The translations under genes were made by a program, and so were the position numbers. The notes below the pieces were generated by a model that did no database searches, was not told where the DNA came from, and saw only the letters and a program-made list of their open reading frames with translations. A stretch of DNA of 64,000 nucleotides, taken from contig JANQHO010000052.1 in assembly GCA_028277105.1 (NCBI GenBank), positions 1 through 64,000 on the forward strand. Reading direction: 5' to 3'. This document shows positions 27,624 through 37,405 of the stretch, piece after piece. Numbering within the stretch: position 1 is the first letter of the stretch; each line of letters opens with the position of its first letter. This DNA comes from Owenweeksia sp. (GTDB lineage Bacteria > Bacteroidota > Bacteroidia > Flavobacteriales > Schleiferiaceae).

Positions 27624-30398
27624 ATGTCTGAAAACGAGAAAAAACTCTTTTTATTAGATGCTTATGCATTGATATTCCGCTCTTATTTTGCATTTATCAG
27701 TAACCCCAGGGTAACATCTAAAGGGCTTGATACCTCTGCCATATTCGGTTTTACAACCACCTTATTGGAAGTGCTTGAAAAACAGAAACCCACTCATATT
27801 GCAATTGTTTATGATACAGATGCCCCCACCAAAAGGCATGAAGAATATAAGGAATATAAAGCTAACAGGGACGAGACCCCTGAGGCCATAAAGATCTCTG
27901 TTCCCTACATCAGAAGGATAGCGGATGCTTTTAATATTCCCTTTTTAGGCGTAGATGGCTACGAAGCTGATGATGTTATAGGAACCCTGGCAAAAAAGGC
28001 GGAGAAAGAGGGTTTTGAAGTTTTTATGATGACGCCTGATAAGGATTTCGCCCAGTTGGTGAGTGATCAGGTAAAAATGTACCGCCCGGGAAGACAGGGA
28101 AACCCGGCTGAAATTTGGGGGGTAGAAAAAGTGCTGGAAAAATTTGATATTGATGAGGTAGGCCAGGTAGTGGATTATTTGGGAATGATGGGCGATTCAG
28201 TAGATAACATTCCCGGTTTTCCGGGAGTGGGTCCCAAAACAGCTTCCAAACTTTTAAAACAATACGGTAGCCTGGAAAGTATGCTGGATCACGCTGATGA
28301 GATAAAGGGTAAACTGGGAGAGCGCATCAGGGATAATGAAGAGCAGGGCCGTTTATCAAAAAAACTGGCCAGGATTATGATCGATGCCCCGATCGATTTT
28401 GACGAGCAAGCATTTGTGAAAGAAGATCCCAATGAGGAAAAAATAAAAGAACTTTTTAGTGAGCTGGAGTTTCGTACCCTGCTAAAAAGAGTAACAGGTG
28501 AACAAACACAGAAACCTGCTGTCCAGGGCGGACAAACTGACCTTTTCGGTAATGCTGAGCTCCTGAGCCAGGAGGAAACAACAGGGAAATTCAAGAATAT
28601 TGAGAGTACCGATCATTTTTACCAGTTGGTAAGCCATCCAAAAGAAAGAGCTTTACTGTTGGAAAACCTTATGAAGCAGGAAGAGGTTTGCTTTGATACA
28701 GAAACTACTGATATTGAAGCTTCTGATGCAGAGTTGGTAGGAATAGCTTTTAGTTATGCACCTGGCATAGCTTATTATGTGAATACTCCTCAGGGAAAAG
28801 AAGGCGAGATAGCCAACGAGTTTAAGCCATTTTTTGAGAATAATTCCATTCTGAAAATAGGCCAGAACATAAAATACGATATTACTGTCTTAAAAAATTA
28901 CGGCATAGAGGTTAAAGGAGAAATGTTCGATACCATGCTGGCCCATTACCTCATCCAGCCCGATATGCGGCACAACATGGATATTCTGGCCGAAACCTAC
29001 CTACATTACCAGCCGGTGAGCATAGAAAGTCTAATAGGGAAAAAAGGTAAGAAACAAGGTAATATGCGTGATGTAGAGCCCGCTAAAGTGAAAGAATATG
29101 CGGGAGAGGATGCCGATATCACTCTGCAATTAAAACACATTTTTGAGCCTAAGCTGAAGGAGGCAGAAACACTTCCGGTTTTTGATGATATTGAAATGCC
29201 TTTGGTTCCTGTTTTGGCTGATATGGAGTCAGAGGGTATTAACCTGGACCGTGAGGCCCTGGAGAAATTATCCATCGAGTTGAGTAGTGATATTGAAAGG
29301 CTGAAGAAAGAGATCATTGAAATAGCTGGTATGACATTTAACATAGCTTCGCCCAAGCAACTGGGAGAGGTTTTGTTTGACCGGATGAAACTGGTAGAAA
29401 AACCTAAAAAGACCAAGAGCGGTCAATATGCCACTTCAGAAGACATACTCATAGAACTGGCAAAAGAGCACGAAATAGCAAAGAAGATCCTGGATTACCG
29501 CCAGCTTTCCAAATTGAAGAGTACCTATGTAGATGCCTTACCTCAAATGATCAGCCCGGTAACTAACAGGGTACATACCTCTTTTAGCCAGGCGGTAGCC
29601 GCAACTGGCAGGCTCAGTTCCAATAACCCCAATCTGCAAAACATCCCCATCCGTACCAAGAGAGGTCAGGAGGTTCGCAAAGCCTTTATTCCCAGGAGTG
29701 AAGATCACCTGATATTAGCAGCAGACTACTCACAAATAGAATTGAGATTAATTGCAGAACTGAGCGGTGACAAAACCATGATGGAAGCCTTTCTGCAAAA
29801 CCAGGATATTCATGCTGCTACAGCAGCCAAGATATTTGGAGTGAAACCCGAAGAAGTAAGCCGCGAACAACGCAGCAACGCCAAAACCGTGAATTTTGGT
29901 ATTATATACGGGGTAAGTGCGTTTGGATTAAGCCAGCAAACCTCTTTGAACAGGAATGAAGCTTCAGAGATCATCAAATCTTACTTCAGGACCTATCCCG
30001 GTATCAGAGACTATATTGAAGCCCAGAAGGAATTTGCCCGCCAGCACGGTTACGTGGAAACCATTATGAAGAGAAAAAGGTATCTCAAAGATATCAGCTC
30101 GAGGAACCATACCGTAAGAAGCCATGCTGAGCGCAACGCTGTTAATGCTCCCATACAGGGCAGTGCAGCGGATATTATCAAACTGGCCATGATCAAAATA
30201 CACCGTGAGCTAAAAGAAAATGGCTTTGAGGCCAAAATGGTTTTACAAGTACACGATGAATTGGTTTATGATACCCCGCAATCGGAGATCGAGGAAATAA
30301 AACCCATAATAAAGGAAAGCATGGAAAATGCGGTGCAGACCAAAGTACCCCTTATAGTAGATTTTGGCGAGGGAAAGAACTGGCTGGAAGCGCACTGA
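27624..30398 (+). CDS. polA: DNA polymerase I
   Basis: A 924-residue repair and replication polymerase. All three domains look intact. The 5'-3' exonuclease is at about 1-290 (GYEADDVIG, TPDKDFAQLV, DNIPGFPGVGPKTA). The 3'-5' proofreading domain is at about 340-520, with the acidic residues still present in CFDTETTDIE, NIKYD and the YAGEDADI block, so proofreading should work. The polymerase domain carries motif A (ADYSQIELR), motif B (RSNAKTVNFGIIYG) and motif C (VHDELVYD). It ends 1 bp before the convergent lipoprotein gene. Confidence 0.98.
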   Translation: MSENEKKLFLLDAYALIFRSYFAFISNPRVTSKGLDTSAIFGFTTTLLEVLEKQKPTHIAIVYDTDAPTKRHEEYKEYKANRDETPEAIKISVPYIRRIADAFNIPFLGVDGYEADDVIGTLAKKAEKEGFEVFMMTPDKDFAQLVSDQVKMYRPGRQGNPAEIWGVEKVLEKFDIDEVGQVVDYLGMMGDSVDNIPGFPGVGPKTASKLLKQYGSLESMLDHADEIKGKLGERIRDNEEQGRLSKKLARIMIDAPIDFDEQAFVKEDPNEEKIKELFSELEFRTLLKRVTGEQTQKPAVQGGQTDLFGNAELLSQEETTGKFKNIESTDHFYQLVSHPKERALLLENLMKQEEVCFDTETTDIEASDAELVGIAFSYAPGIAYYVNTPQGKEGEIANEFKPFFENNSILKIGQNIKYDITVLKNYGIEVKGEMFDTMLAHYLIQPDMRHNMDILAETYLHYQPVSIESLIGKKGKKQGNMRDVEPAKVKEYAGEDADITLQLKHIFEPKLKEAETLPVFDDIEMPLVPVLADMESEGINLDREALEKLSIELSSDIERLKKEIIEIAGMTFNIASPKQLGEVLFDRMKLVEKPKKTKSGQYATSEDILIELAKEHEIAKKILDYRQLSKLKSTYVDALPQMISPVTNRVHTSFSQAVAATGRLSSNNPNLQNIPIRTKRGQEVRKAFIPRSEDHLILAADYSQIELRLIAELSGDKTMMEAFLQNQDIHAATAAKIFGVKPEEVSREQRSNAKTVNFGIIYGVSAFGLSQQTSLNRNEASEIIKSYFRTYPGIRDYIEAQKEFARQHGYVETIMKRKRYLKDISSRNHTVRSHAERNAVNAPIQGSAADIIKLAMIKIHRELKENGFEAKMVLQVHDELVYDTPQSEIEEIKPIIKESMENAVQTKVPLIVDFGEGKNWLEAH

Positions 30399-30399
30399 T

Positions 30400-30891
30400 C
30401 TATGGATTCACCTGGAAACTGACCCTTTGCGTATCTTCAGCTACGATGAGATCGATGTCATTCACCAGCCTGAGTGTAAAATCATAGTCAGCTATAGTGT
30501 TATTTTCCCAGTATTTACCACTGTTAAGGGTGTAATTACTCAAATTGTAATTGAGCCTAAATGAAGTATCTATAACATCTTCCTGAAAAGGATTATTGTT
30601 TTCGGGAATGCTTATTTCCAGTATAGCAATTTTCCCCCACTCAGACCTCAAACGGTTGAGATATTGACTGTCGATACTATAATTTATAGTAGGAGCTGAA
30701 AAAACTTTATTATCGACTATCCTGGTGCGGTAGCTGATACCGTCAATTGCAACCGCAAATTGTTCAAATTCATTATTGTAAAAGTCAGATTGCAAAAAAT
30801 TTGAGCCGGGATCGAATTCCAGAGCATCATTTTTCAGACAGGAAATAATTAATAAGGGGAGCAGGAGAAAAAACAACAACTTCAGTTTCAT
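30400..30891 (-). CDS. small lipoprotein, unknown function
   Basis: A 163-residue protein with a Leu-rich signal and lipobox LLIISC. The body is beta-rich with regular hydrophobic alternation (YRTRIVDNKVFSAP, GKIAILEISIPE, YDFTLRLVNDID) and no catalytic motif. It starts 4 bp after the stop of the 233-residue membrane protein gene, which itself starts 6 bp after the metalloprotease gene, so the three almost certainly share a transcript. Its role with the protease is unknown. Confidence 0.75.
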   Translation of the reverse strand: MKLKLLFFLLLPLLIISCLKNDALEFDPGSNFLQSDFYNNEFEQFAVAIDGISYRTRIVDNKVFSAPTINYSIDSQYLNRLRSEWGKIAILEISIPENNNPFQEDVIDTSFRLNYNLSNYTLNSGKYWENNTIADYDFTLRLVNDIDLIVAEDTQRVSFQVNP

Positions 30892-30895
30892 TTCC

Positions 30896-31597
30896 TTAGT
30901 CGAGGTTAAAAATCAGACATAAGTTTATCCCTCCTGTGTAAGGGTCACTTTTAATATCAATACCATTAAAAGCAAAAGGATTTTCTTCACTGACGAAATC
31001 AGGGAATGTATTTTTTTGAAGCCATACAATACCCTTGTACAAAAAGTAGGCGCTTACAGCCAGAGCACCGGCTTGAATGTAGTAAGACCAATAAGTTCTG
31101 CGATAGCTATCCTGAGCAGCAGTGAAGTCAGCTTCAGCAGAAGAAACATTACTGATCGAATTGATGTAATCGTCATACTTGTCCAAAACTTCCTGGTGTT
31201 TATTTCTGGCTGAAAAAAAAGTATAGATCATGGTTCCGGTGAGAATAGTAGTAGTAGCTACCGGCAGCCCGAAACGGATAAGCTTTTTGTTGTTGTGAGA
31301 TGTTTTTCTTTTTTCCCAGGTTTTATAGGCCTCAGAACGGTCAAACCGGTAAAAGAACTGTTTGTTTTCGGCAGCCTTTATTGCTATTACAGTGTCCAGT
31401 GGGCTGTAGCCTGGCACCCAGGCCCTGATCCTGTGGTTCCCTTCAGGTAGGTCCATTTTATTTCCTTTAATCAGTAAGGAATCATTAACCCATACCACTT
31501 CAGGAGTAGTGTGGATAAAAAGTGATAGCCGGGCATCTTGACCTTTGATAAAACCGGACAAAAGAACCAGAAAAAATAAAAATAAAAGCTTTTTCAT
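30896..31597 (-). CDS. envelope protein with PEGA-like domain and two membrane segments
   Basis: A 233-residue protein. A signal peptide (MKKLLFLFFLVLLSGFIKGQ) is followed by a short beta domain (WVNDSLLIKG, GNHRIRAWVPGYSPLDTVI) of the PEGA type, often found at the cell surface. Then come a Tyr/Lys-rich linker, a hydrophobic segment (about 110-128) and a second one (about 170-190). It lies between the secreted protease and a lipoprotein in a tight minus-strand cluster. PEGA assignment is by the PEG/NHRI-type pattern and is tentative. Confidence 0.7.
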   Translation of the reverse strand: MKKLLFLFFLVLLSGFIKGQDARLSLFIHTTPEVVWVNDSLLIKGNKMDLPEGNHRIRAWVPGYSPLDTVIAIKAAENKQFFYRFDRSEAYKTWEKRKTSHNNKKLIRFGLPVATTTILTGTMIYTFFSARNKHQEVLDKYDDYINSISNVSSAEADFTAAQDSYRRTYWSYYIQAGALAVSAYFLYKGIVWLQKNTFPDFVSEENPFAFNGIDIKSDPYTGGINLCLIFNLD

Positions 31598-31603
31598 TAC
31601 TTA

Positions 31604-33679
31604 CTACTTGACCACGATCTTTTCTTCCGTTATCGCTTTTCCTGATTTTAATCTGATAAAATAAACACCGGCAGGCAGTTTCTCTTCCACATGAAGTTCT
31701 TTCACGCCTTCGGTATGGAGGAGGCTCTCAGAATATACTTTTCGGCCTTCGATAGTATAGATATCAACGTCAACGTCATTTTCAAACTCTCGCGTGAATT
31801 CAACTGTAAACCTTCCATTATTAGGATTGGGATAAACGGAGAACTCTTTTTGACTTATATTTTCATCCAACCCCACATTATTACTGTTAAAGTTGATATT
31901 GTCTAAATAAAAGTTATTACCACCACCGCCATTTAATTCAAACTTCAGGAGTATGGGATCAAATATTCTGTAGATAGAAAGGTCTATAACTTCGTTTTTC
32001 CACTCACTGCTGTTTTGAGGAACAAAGGGACTGGTAGTATTGGAAGCGGTTCTCAATTGTGCACCCTGATAAGCTCGGACAATTATCCATGATTCCCCGC
32101 AATTGATGGAAACAGAAACTGTAAAAGCGTCATTATTAGTATTATCCTTAGCAGCAAAGGCATAATCAAAAGAGAGGTTCAAGTTTCTGGTAAACGTGGT
32201 GTACAGAGCCGGAGAGATAACGGCATCAACATCACCCGCTATTGCCGAAAAATTATCTATTGATATTGACTGTGCACTGGATTGCCCTACAGAGTTGTTT
32301 AGATCAAAGTTAATATTGTCAAAGTCAGAGGTAACAGAAAGGTCAGGTTTGGGCAGCTGGGATTTTCCTTCAAAATTCTCACTCCAATTGGCATGAAAAC
32401 TTGGACTAAGGCTTTTGACATTTATGTGGCGCAATTTGGTGATAGAATTATTTCCTGCTGAATTGGAAACGGTCAGAGAAATTCCGTAAGTACCAGCGTT
32501 GGGATAATGTACAACTGGATTTTGATCGGTAGAACTCGCTGGTATTCCTCCCGGGAAACTCCAGCTCCAACTGGTTGGAGTGCCCAATTTTGAGTCATCA
32601 AAAAACTGAATGGTGTCGTTTTCACAAATAGAAGACTCCTGCACAAAAAAATCAGCTTCCGGCTGGCAAAGTGGAGGGTTGATTACACCGGTTTCCGTCA
32701 GATTTTGCTGGCTTACCAGATTTTCCCTTAGGAAGGACGATTCAACTACTGCTCTCATTCTCAGTTTTTGCCCTTCACTAAACATATTTACACAATCATC
32801 ATCGGTATAGTCCATGTAGTTTTCAGTCATATCAACGAGGTTGGGAAAATCGGTAGAACAGCTGTTCCTGCTGGAAGGACAACCCGAAGTGGAGTTGGCT
32901 ACGGGAGGAGTATCGGAAACCCTGTCACCCTGGCCGTTACAGCCGCCCTGAAACGTATGGAAAAGATTGAGATAATGCCCTACTTCATGGGTCAGGGTCC
33001 TACCTTCAGAAGAAGAGGTTCCGATGGTGCCCAGTTGGTCGTGACGAATGACAATACCATCTATGCTGGGATTAGTTCCGGGAAAAGTGGCGAAACCGAG
33101 AACTATACCCTGGGCAGAAAAATTTTCAATAGAACGTACAACCCATACATTCAAGTATTTATCAGGATCCCACTGAATGAGGGATTTAACATTATTACGG
33201 GCGTTTACTGTAAGAGAAGACTGGGTCCTGGTAATACCTTCCGTACAGTTGCCCTGAGGATCTTTCTGGGCCAGGGCAAATTCAATTTCAATATCGGCAG
33301 CTATATTCTGAAAAATGGTACGTGTATTTACGGTATCGGCATTCATTCTTCTGAAGTCATTGTTGAGTACACGCATGCCATCTTCTACTTGTGCTCTTGT
33401 AATATTGTCTTCCAGGCTATTGTATATTACATGAAAAACAACTGGAACAGTGTAAACAGTAGCATTGGTTTTATTTTTCCGGCTTTTGATGTCAGCTATG
33501 GTGTTTTGGATGATTTCTTCCACCCGGTCGTATATCATCTGTTGATCAGGATTGTTCTGAACAACCGCTTCACGGTATTCATCCGTTGCACACCAATGAG
33601 GGTTATTGTGCTTGTGTTGGGCACTGGTAAATAGGGCTGGCAGCAAAAAGAGAGCTGCTACTATAAGTCTTTTTGTCAT
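31604..33679 (-). CDS. secreted M43-type zinc metalloprotease with PKD domain and T9SS sorting signal
   Basis: About 691 residues from ATG 33679, which gives a good signal peptide (RLIVAALFLLPALFTSAQ); the frame to 33718 starts before the promoter element. The zinc motif HEVGHYLNLFH (about 231-241) places it in the pappalysin/cytophagalysin group (M43), with a later Met-turn-like region near YMDYTDDDCVNMF. A PKD domain (ADFFVQESSICENDTIQFF to HINV), a beta-sandwich region and a C-terminal type A sorting domain (FSVYPNPNNGRF to EEKIVVK) follow. Exported by T9SS; the target protein is unknown. Confidence 0.92.
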   Translation of the reverse strand: MTKRLIVAALFLLPALFTSAQHKHNNPHWCATDEYREAVVQNNPDQQMIYDRVEEIIQNTIADIKSRKNKTNATVYTVPVVFHVIYNSLEDNITRAQVEDGMRVLNNDFRRMNADTVNTRTIFQNIAADIEIEFALAQKDPQGNCTEGITRTQSSLTVNARNNVKSLIQWDPDKYLNVWVVRSIENFSAQGIVLGFATFPGTNPSIDGIVIRHDQLGTIGTSSSEGRTLTHEVGHYLNLFHTFQGGCNGQGDRVSDTPPVANSTSGCPSSRNSCSTDFPNLVDMTENYMDYTDDDCVNMFSEGQKLRMRAVVESSFLRENLVSQQNLTETGVINPPLCQPEADFFVQESSICENDTIQFFDDSKLGTPTSWSWSFPGGIPASSTDQNPVVHYPNAGTYGISLTVSNSAGNNSITKLRHINVKSLSPSFHANWSENFEGKSQLPKPDLSVTSDFDNINFDLNNSVGQSSAQSISIDNFSAIAGDVDAVISPALYTTFTRNLNLSFDYAFAAKDNTNNDAFTVSVSINCGESWIIVRAYQGAQLRTASNTTSPFVPQNSSEWKNEVIDLSIYRIFDPILLKFELNGGGGNNFYLDNINFNSNNVGLDENISQKEFSVYPNPNNGRFTVEFTREFENDVDVDIYTIEGRKVYSESLLHTEGVKELHVEEKLPAGVYFIRLKSGKAITEEKIVVK

Positions 33680-33700
33680 CACAGTAATTTCAGGGAAACG

Positions 33701-33732
33701 CAAATTTAATATTAACAAAATATTAACGGCAA
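33701..33732 (-). promoter_or_regulatory. promoter of the metalloprotease operon
   Basis: On the minus strand, TTG (33732-33730) is followed after 21 bp by TAAATTTG (33708-33701), an exact TAnnTTTG. The 22 bp from there to ATG 33679 fit a short leader. This is one of the best full promoter matches in the window. Confidence 0.65.
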
Positions 33733-33797
33733 TAAATTTTGGATTAGTACCTTATAGTAAGACATGATACAAGGCTAAAAGTTTAAGCTTAAGTTGT

Positions 33798-33829
33798 TTG
33801 GTGGATTTAAAAATTTAATCGTAAATTCG
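33798..33829 (+). promoter_or_regulatory. probable promoter of rplM-rpsI
   Basis: TTG (33798-33800), a 21-bp spacer and TAAATTCG (33822-33829, one mismatch to TAnnTTTG) precede rplM. A leader of about 50 nt would contain GAGGAGG at 33842-33848, too far (38 bp) from the GTG start to act as its ribosome binding site. Confidence 0.5.
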
Positions 33830-33886
33830 CAGCCCCTTTTTGAGGAGGTAAATACGTTATTATAATCAGTTAATTACAAAACAGTT

Positions 33887-34342
33887 GTGGATACTTTAAG
33901 CTATAAGACTGTATCAGCTAACAAGCAAACAGTTAACAAAAACTGGCTTTTGATAGATGCCGAAGGAAAAACCCTTGGAAGACTGGCATCAGGTATAGCC
34001 TTTTTACTCCGGGGTAAGCATAAAACTGATTTCACTCCACACGTTGACTGCGGAGATAATGTTGTTGTGATCAATGCTGAAAAAATAAAATTCAGCGGGA
34101 ACAAATACGAAGATAAAGAGTACGTTTCGCATACCGGTTATCCTGGAGGGCAACGTTTTACGAATCCAAAAGAGCTTTTGACCAAGCAACCTCAAAAAGT
34201 AGTTGAAGCAGCAGTAAAAGGTATGCTGCCAAAGAACAAGTTGGGACGTCAGCTTTTCCGCAACCTCTATGTATACATAGGTGCTGAACACAAGCAAGAA
34301 GCTCAACAACCCCAACCCATAGACTTAAATAAAATTAAATAA
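33887..34342 (+). CDS. rplM: 50S ribosomal protein L13
   Basis: A 151-residue large-subunit protein. The N-terminus ([15 protein letters not shown]) is the Bacteroidetes form, which fixes the GTG start at 33887; an in-frame stop at 33863 and no ATG in between leave no other choice. [15 protein letters not shown], the [16 protein letters not shown] block and [12 protein letters not shown] are conserved. It heads the ribosomal operon and is 5 bp from rpsI. Confidence 0.98.
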   Translation: MDTLSYKTVSANKQTVNKNWLLIDAEGKTLGRLASGIAFLLRGKHKTDFTPHVDCGDNVVVINAEKIKFSGNKYEDKEYVSHTGYPGGQRFTNPKELLTKQPQKVVEAAVKGMLPKNKLGRQLFRNLYVYIGAEHKQEAQQPQPIDLNKIK

Positions 34343-34347
34343 GAATA

Positions 34348-34734
34348 ATGGCTGTAACGCATACCATAGGAAGACGTAAAACATCTGTAGCCCGCATTTT
34401 TATGAAAGAAGGCAAGGGCGCTATTACAGTAAACAGTAAAGATTACAAGTCTTATTTTAATACGGCTACCCTACATTATAAAGTAGAGCAACCATTAAAA
34501 GCTACTGATACACAGGGTTCTTATGATATTGATGTCAACATAACAGGTGGCGGAATCACTGGTCAGGCCGAAGCCATACGCCTGGGAATTTCCCGCGCTC
34601 TTTGCGATATCAATCCTGATTTCAGGGCTGCCCTTAAACCCGAAGGCTTTTTAACCCGCGATCCAAGAATGGTGGAGAGAAAGAAATTCGGCCAGAAAAA
34701 AGCCCGTAAGAAATTCCAGTTCAGTAAGCGTTAA
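34348..34734 (+). CDS. rpsI: 30S ribosomal protein S9
   Basis: A 128-residue small-subunit protein with GRRKTSVARIF at the start, the GGGITGQAEAIRLGISRAL block, and the basic C-terminal tail (KKARKKFQFSKR) that reaches into the P site and contacts tRNA. It follows rplM by 5 bp, the usual pairing. An 87-bp gap then leads to rpsB. Confidence 0.98.
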   Translation: MAVTHTIGRRKTSVARIFMKEGKGAITVNSKDYKSYFNTATLHYKVEQPLKATDTQGSYDIDVNITGGGITGQAEAIRLGISRALCDINPDFRAALKPEGFLTRDPRMVERKKFGQKKARKKFQFSKR

Positions 34735-34821
34735 TATCTGGTTTAGTATCCAAACTTGCCGGGCGAAACTGATAAGGATGACCACCGGCAGGTTGTTTTT
34801 AGTGAATGTAAACAATAAAAA

Positions 34822-35601
34822 ATGGCAAACGACAAAGTCAAGGAAATGCTTGATGCCGGAGTTCACTTCGGCCACCTTACCCGCAAATGGAATCCCCAAA
34901 TGGCTCCCTACATCTTCATGGAGCGGAATGGTATTCACATTATTGACCTTTATAAAACCCAGGCTAAGTTAGAACAAGCCTCAGAAGCTCTTCGGAAAAT
35001 AGCAGCTTCCGGCAGAAAAATCCTGTACGTAGCTACTAAAAAACAGGCCAAAGACATTGTAGCAGAGAATGCCGGAGAGGTTAACATGCCATATATTACA
35101 GAACGTTGGCCCGGAGGGATGCTTACTAACTTTGTGACTATTCGCAAAGCGGTCAAAAAGATGCAGGGTATCGACAAAATGAAGGAGGATGGAACCTTTA
35201 ATACCCTCTCTAAAAAGGAAAGATTACAGGTAGACCGTCAAAGGGCCAAGCTGGAGAAACAGCTCGGTTCCATTGCCGATATGACCCGCCTGCCTGCCGC
35301 TTTATTCATTATAGATATCAATAAAGAGCATATTGCGGTAAAGGAAGCGCAGAAGCTTGGTATCCCAACATTTGCTATAGTTGATACAAACTCTGACCCC
35401 AGCCAGGTGGATTTTGCCATACCAGGTAATGATGATGCCACTAAGTCCATTCAGATTTTAGTGAGCCGTGTAACGGAAGCTATAAAAGGAGGCCTGGCTG
35501 AGAGAAAAGCCGATAAGGAAAAAGCTTCCAACGAAAAGCTGAAAAAAGCGGCTAACAAGAAGACCGCTGAGCCTGTAGAAGAAGCAGAAGGCAACGAATA
35601 A
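34822..35601 (+). CDS. rpsB: 30S ribosomal protein S2
   Basis: A 259-residue protein with the signatures LDAGVHFGHLTRKWNP, ILYVATKKQAKDIV and TNFVTIRKAVKKM. The C-terminal extension is rich in Lys, Ala and Glu (KADKEKASNEKLKKAANKK), common for this phylum. A hairpin in the 104-bp gap before tsf may lower read-through to tsf. Confidence 0.97.
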   Translation: MANDKVKEMLDAGVHFGHLTRKWNPQMAPYIFMERNGIHIIDLYKTQAKLEQASEALRKIAASGRKILYVATKKQAKDIVAENAGEVNMPYITERWPGGMLTNFVTIRKAVKKMQGIDKMKEDGTFNTLSKKERLQVDRQRAKLEKQLGSIADMTRLPAALFIIDINKEHIAVKEAQKLGIPTFAIVDTNSDPSQVDFAIPGNDDATKSIQILVSRVTEAIKGGLAERKADKEKASNEKLKKAANKKTAEPVEEAEGNE

Positions 35602-35638
35602 CTTGATAAACATTTCTTAACGATAGTTTGACACAGGG

Positions 35639-35672
35639 GAAGGGATGAAAAGCAATTTTTATCCCTTTCTTA
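35639..35672 (+). terminator. attenuator-like hairpin between rpsB and tsf
   Basis: AAGGGAT (35640-35646) is complementary to ATCCCTT (about 35661-35667), and the AAAA/TTTT parts extend the stem. A T-rich stretch (TCTTAATTTTT) follows. The hairpin is weaker than the other terminators here, so partial termination is more likely. Confidence 0.45.
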
Positions 35673-35705
35673 ATTTTTAAAATTAAATTTTAATTATTTA
35701 TAAAA

Positions 35706-36527
35706 ATGGCAATAACAGCAGCAGACGTAAATAAGCTAAGAAAGCAAACCGGTGCCGGTATGATGGATTGTAAAAAGGCATTGGAAGAAGCTAACGGAGA
35801 CTTTGAAAAAGCGATAGATATTCTTCGCAAAAAAGGTCAGAAAGTTGCCGCCAAACGTGCCGACCGTGAAGCTACTGAAGGTTGTGTTCTCGCGGGAACT
35901 ACTGGCGGAAACAGCTTTGGTGCTATTGTTAGCTTGAATTGCGAAACAGATTTTGTAGCTAAAAATGAAAGCTTCATAGAGCTTACCCAAAATATCTTAA
36001 ACCTTGCTTTGGAGCAAAAAGCTGTTGATAAGAACAGCCTTTTGAAGTTGAATATCAACGGGATGTCTGTAGAGGATAAACTCACCGAACAGACTGGTGT
36101 GATTGGTGAAAAATTGGAAATAGGGGCCTATGAAGTACTTGAGGCGCCTTTTGTAGCAAATTATATTCATGCGGGCAATAAACTGGCCACCATTGTAGGA
36201 ATGAGTGAAGATGCTGATGAAGCCGGTAAGAACGTAGCTATGCAAGCCGCAGCTATGAATCCGGTTGCCCTCAATCGCGAAGAAGTGCCTCAAGAGGTAA
36301 TAGAGCGCGAGCTTGAAGTAGGTAAAGACCTGGCCCGGCAAGAAGGTAAGCCTGAAGAGATACTGGACAAAATAGCCCAGGGTCGCTTGAATAAATTCTT
36401 TAAAGAAAATACTTTGTTAGAACAGGAGTATATCCGTGATAACAAATTAAATATTACCAAATATCTCGATACTGTTAAGAAAGGCCTTACTCTTACCGGT
36501 TTTAAAAGAGTAGGTTTGGGAGTATAA
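35706..36527 (+). CDS. tsf: translation elongation factor Ts
   Basis: Nucleotide exchange factor for EF-Tu. The 273-residue protein starts with the UBA-like domain containing LRKQTGAGMMDCKKAL, the residues that contact EF-Tu, followed by VSLNCETDFVAKNE and the dimerisation core. Length and the C-terminal NKLNITKYL segment are normal. A terminator lies 25 bp after the stop. Confidence 0.98.
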   Translation: MAITAADVNKLRKQTGAGMMDCKKALEEANGDFEKAIDILRKKGQKVAAKRADREATEGCVLAGTTGGNSFGAIVSLNCETDFVAKNESFIELTQNILNLALEQKAVDKNSLLKLNINGMSVEDKLTEQTGVIGEKLEIGAYEVLEAPFVANYIHAGNKLATIVGMSEDADEAGKNVAMQAAAMNPVALNREEVPQEVIERELEVGKDLARQEGKPEEILDKIAQGRLNKFFKENTLLEQEYIRDNKLNITKYLDTVKKGLTLTGFKRVGLGV

Positions 36528-36551
36528 AAGACCGATTTCAACTTTAATACT

Positions 36552-36582
36552 AAAAGGGAAGCTGTTATGCTTCCCTTTTTTA
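36552..36582 (+). terminator. terminator after tsf
   Basis: An 11-bp perfect stem (AAAAGGGAAGC and GCTTCCCTTTT, 6-base loop) is followed by T-rich sequence. It closes the rplM-tsf block; pyrH has its own -7 element downstream. Confidence 0.9.
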
Positions 36583-36643
36583 TATGTTGGTTTTTCTAAT
36601 CGGGTAACCACCAAAATTTTAGGTGTAGGTAATTTCTTCCTTT

Positions 36644-36651
36644 TATATTTG
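36644..36651 (+). promoter_or_regulatory. -7 element of the pyrH-frr promoter
   Basis: TATATTTG matches TAnnTTTG exactly and lies 26 bp before the pyrH ATG, just after the tsf terminator. The -33 region shows only TTTT. Confidence 0.5.
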
Positions 36652-36677
36652 CTTCAATTATTCCTAAAAAAAGCCTC

Positions 36678-37385
36678 ATGAAGTATAAGCGCATCCTTTT
36701 AAAATTAAGTGGAGAGGCCTTGATGGGCGATCAACAATATGGCATTAACGGACAGCGATTAAGGGAGTATGCTGACGAAATTAAGGAAGTAGCCGATGCC
36801 GGAGTTGAAATAGCCATAGTTATTGGAGGAGGGAATATCTTCAGAGGTCTTAAAGGAGCCAGTGAAGGAATGGACCGTACCCAGGCTGACCACATGGGTA
36901 TGCTGGCTACGGTAATTAATGGCTTGGCCTTACAATCTGCTCTGGAGGAAATAGGAGTGAAAACTCGCTTACAGAGTGCCATTGAAATGGATAAAGTAGC
37001 CGAGCCTTTTATCAGGCGTAGGGCAATTCGTCACCTAGAGAAAGGCCGGGTGGTAATCTTTGGAGGTGGAACCGGAAATCCATATTTTACAACAGATACC
37101 GCAGCTACCCTGCGGGCTATAGAAATAGATGCTGAGGTAATACTGAAGGGAACCCGGGTGGATGGTATTTACAGTGCTGATCCCGAGAAAGATAAGAGTG
37201 CAGTTAAATACGATACCCTTTCTTTTAGGGAAGTCTATGAAAAGGGGCTTAATGTGATGGATATGACGGCCTTTACCCTCAGCAAAGAAAATAAACTGCC
37301 TATTTTAGTTTTTGATATGAATACTCCCGGGAATCTTAAAAAAGTGGTTTCCGGTGAATCTGTAGGAACCCTGGTTGAGAACTGA
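36678..37385 (+). CDS. pyrH: UMP kinase
   Basis: Phosphorylates UMP to UDP in pyrimidine synthesis. The 235 residues carry KLSGEALMG at the N-terminus, [10 protein letters not shown], the [22 protein letters not shown] block and [16 protein letters not shown], all conserved in the bacterial hexameric enzyme. It is co-transcribed with frr, 20 bp downstream, as in most bacteria. Confidence 0.98.
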   Translation: MKYKRILLKLSGEALMGDQQYGINGQRLREYADEIKEVADAGVEIAIVIGGGNIFRGLKGASEGMDRTQADHMGMLATVINGLALQSALEEIGVKTRLQSAIEMDKVAEPFIRRRAIRHLEKGRVVIFGGGTGNPYFTTDTAATLRAIEIDAEVILKGTRVDGIYSADPEKDKSAVKYDTLSFREVYEKGLNVMDMTAFTLSKENKLPILVFDMNTPGNLKKVVSGESVGTLVEN

Positions 37386-37405
37386 AAGTTTAAATCTCAA
37401 AAATA

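Noticed and set aside
32768-33634. Long (288-codon) plus-strand frame
   Set aside because: It is antisense to the M43-type protease, which has clear motifs; composition is not protein-like for a secreted or cytoplasmic family I know.
33712-33728. TTAACA and TTAACG at 11-bp spacing upstream of rplM
   Set aside because: They fall in the spacer of the well-supported metalloprotease promoter on the other strand and are only two imperfect units in AT-rich sequence; kept as a reminder that pairs can arise by chance.
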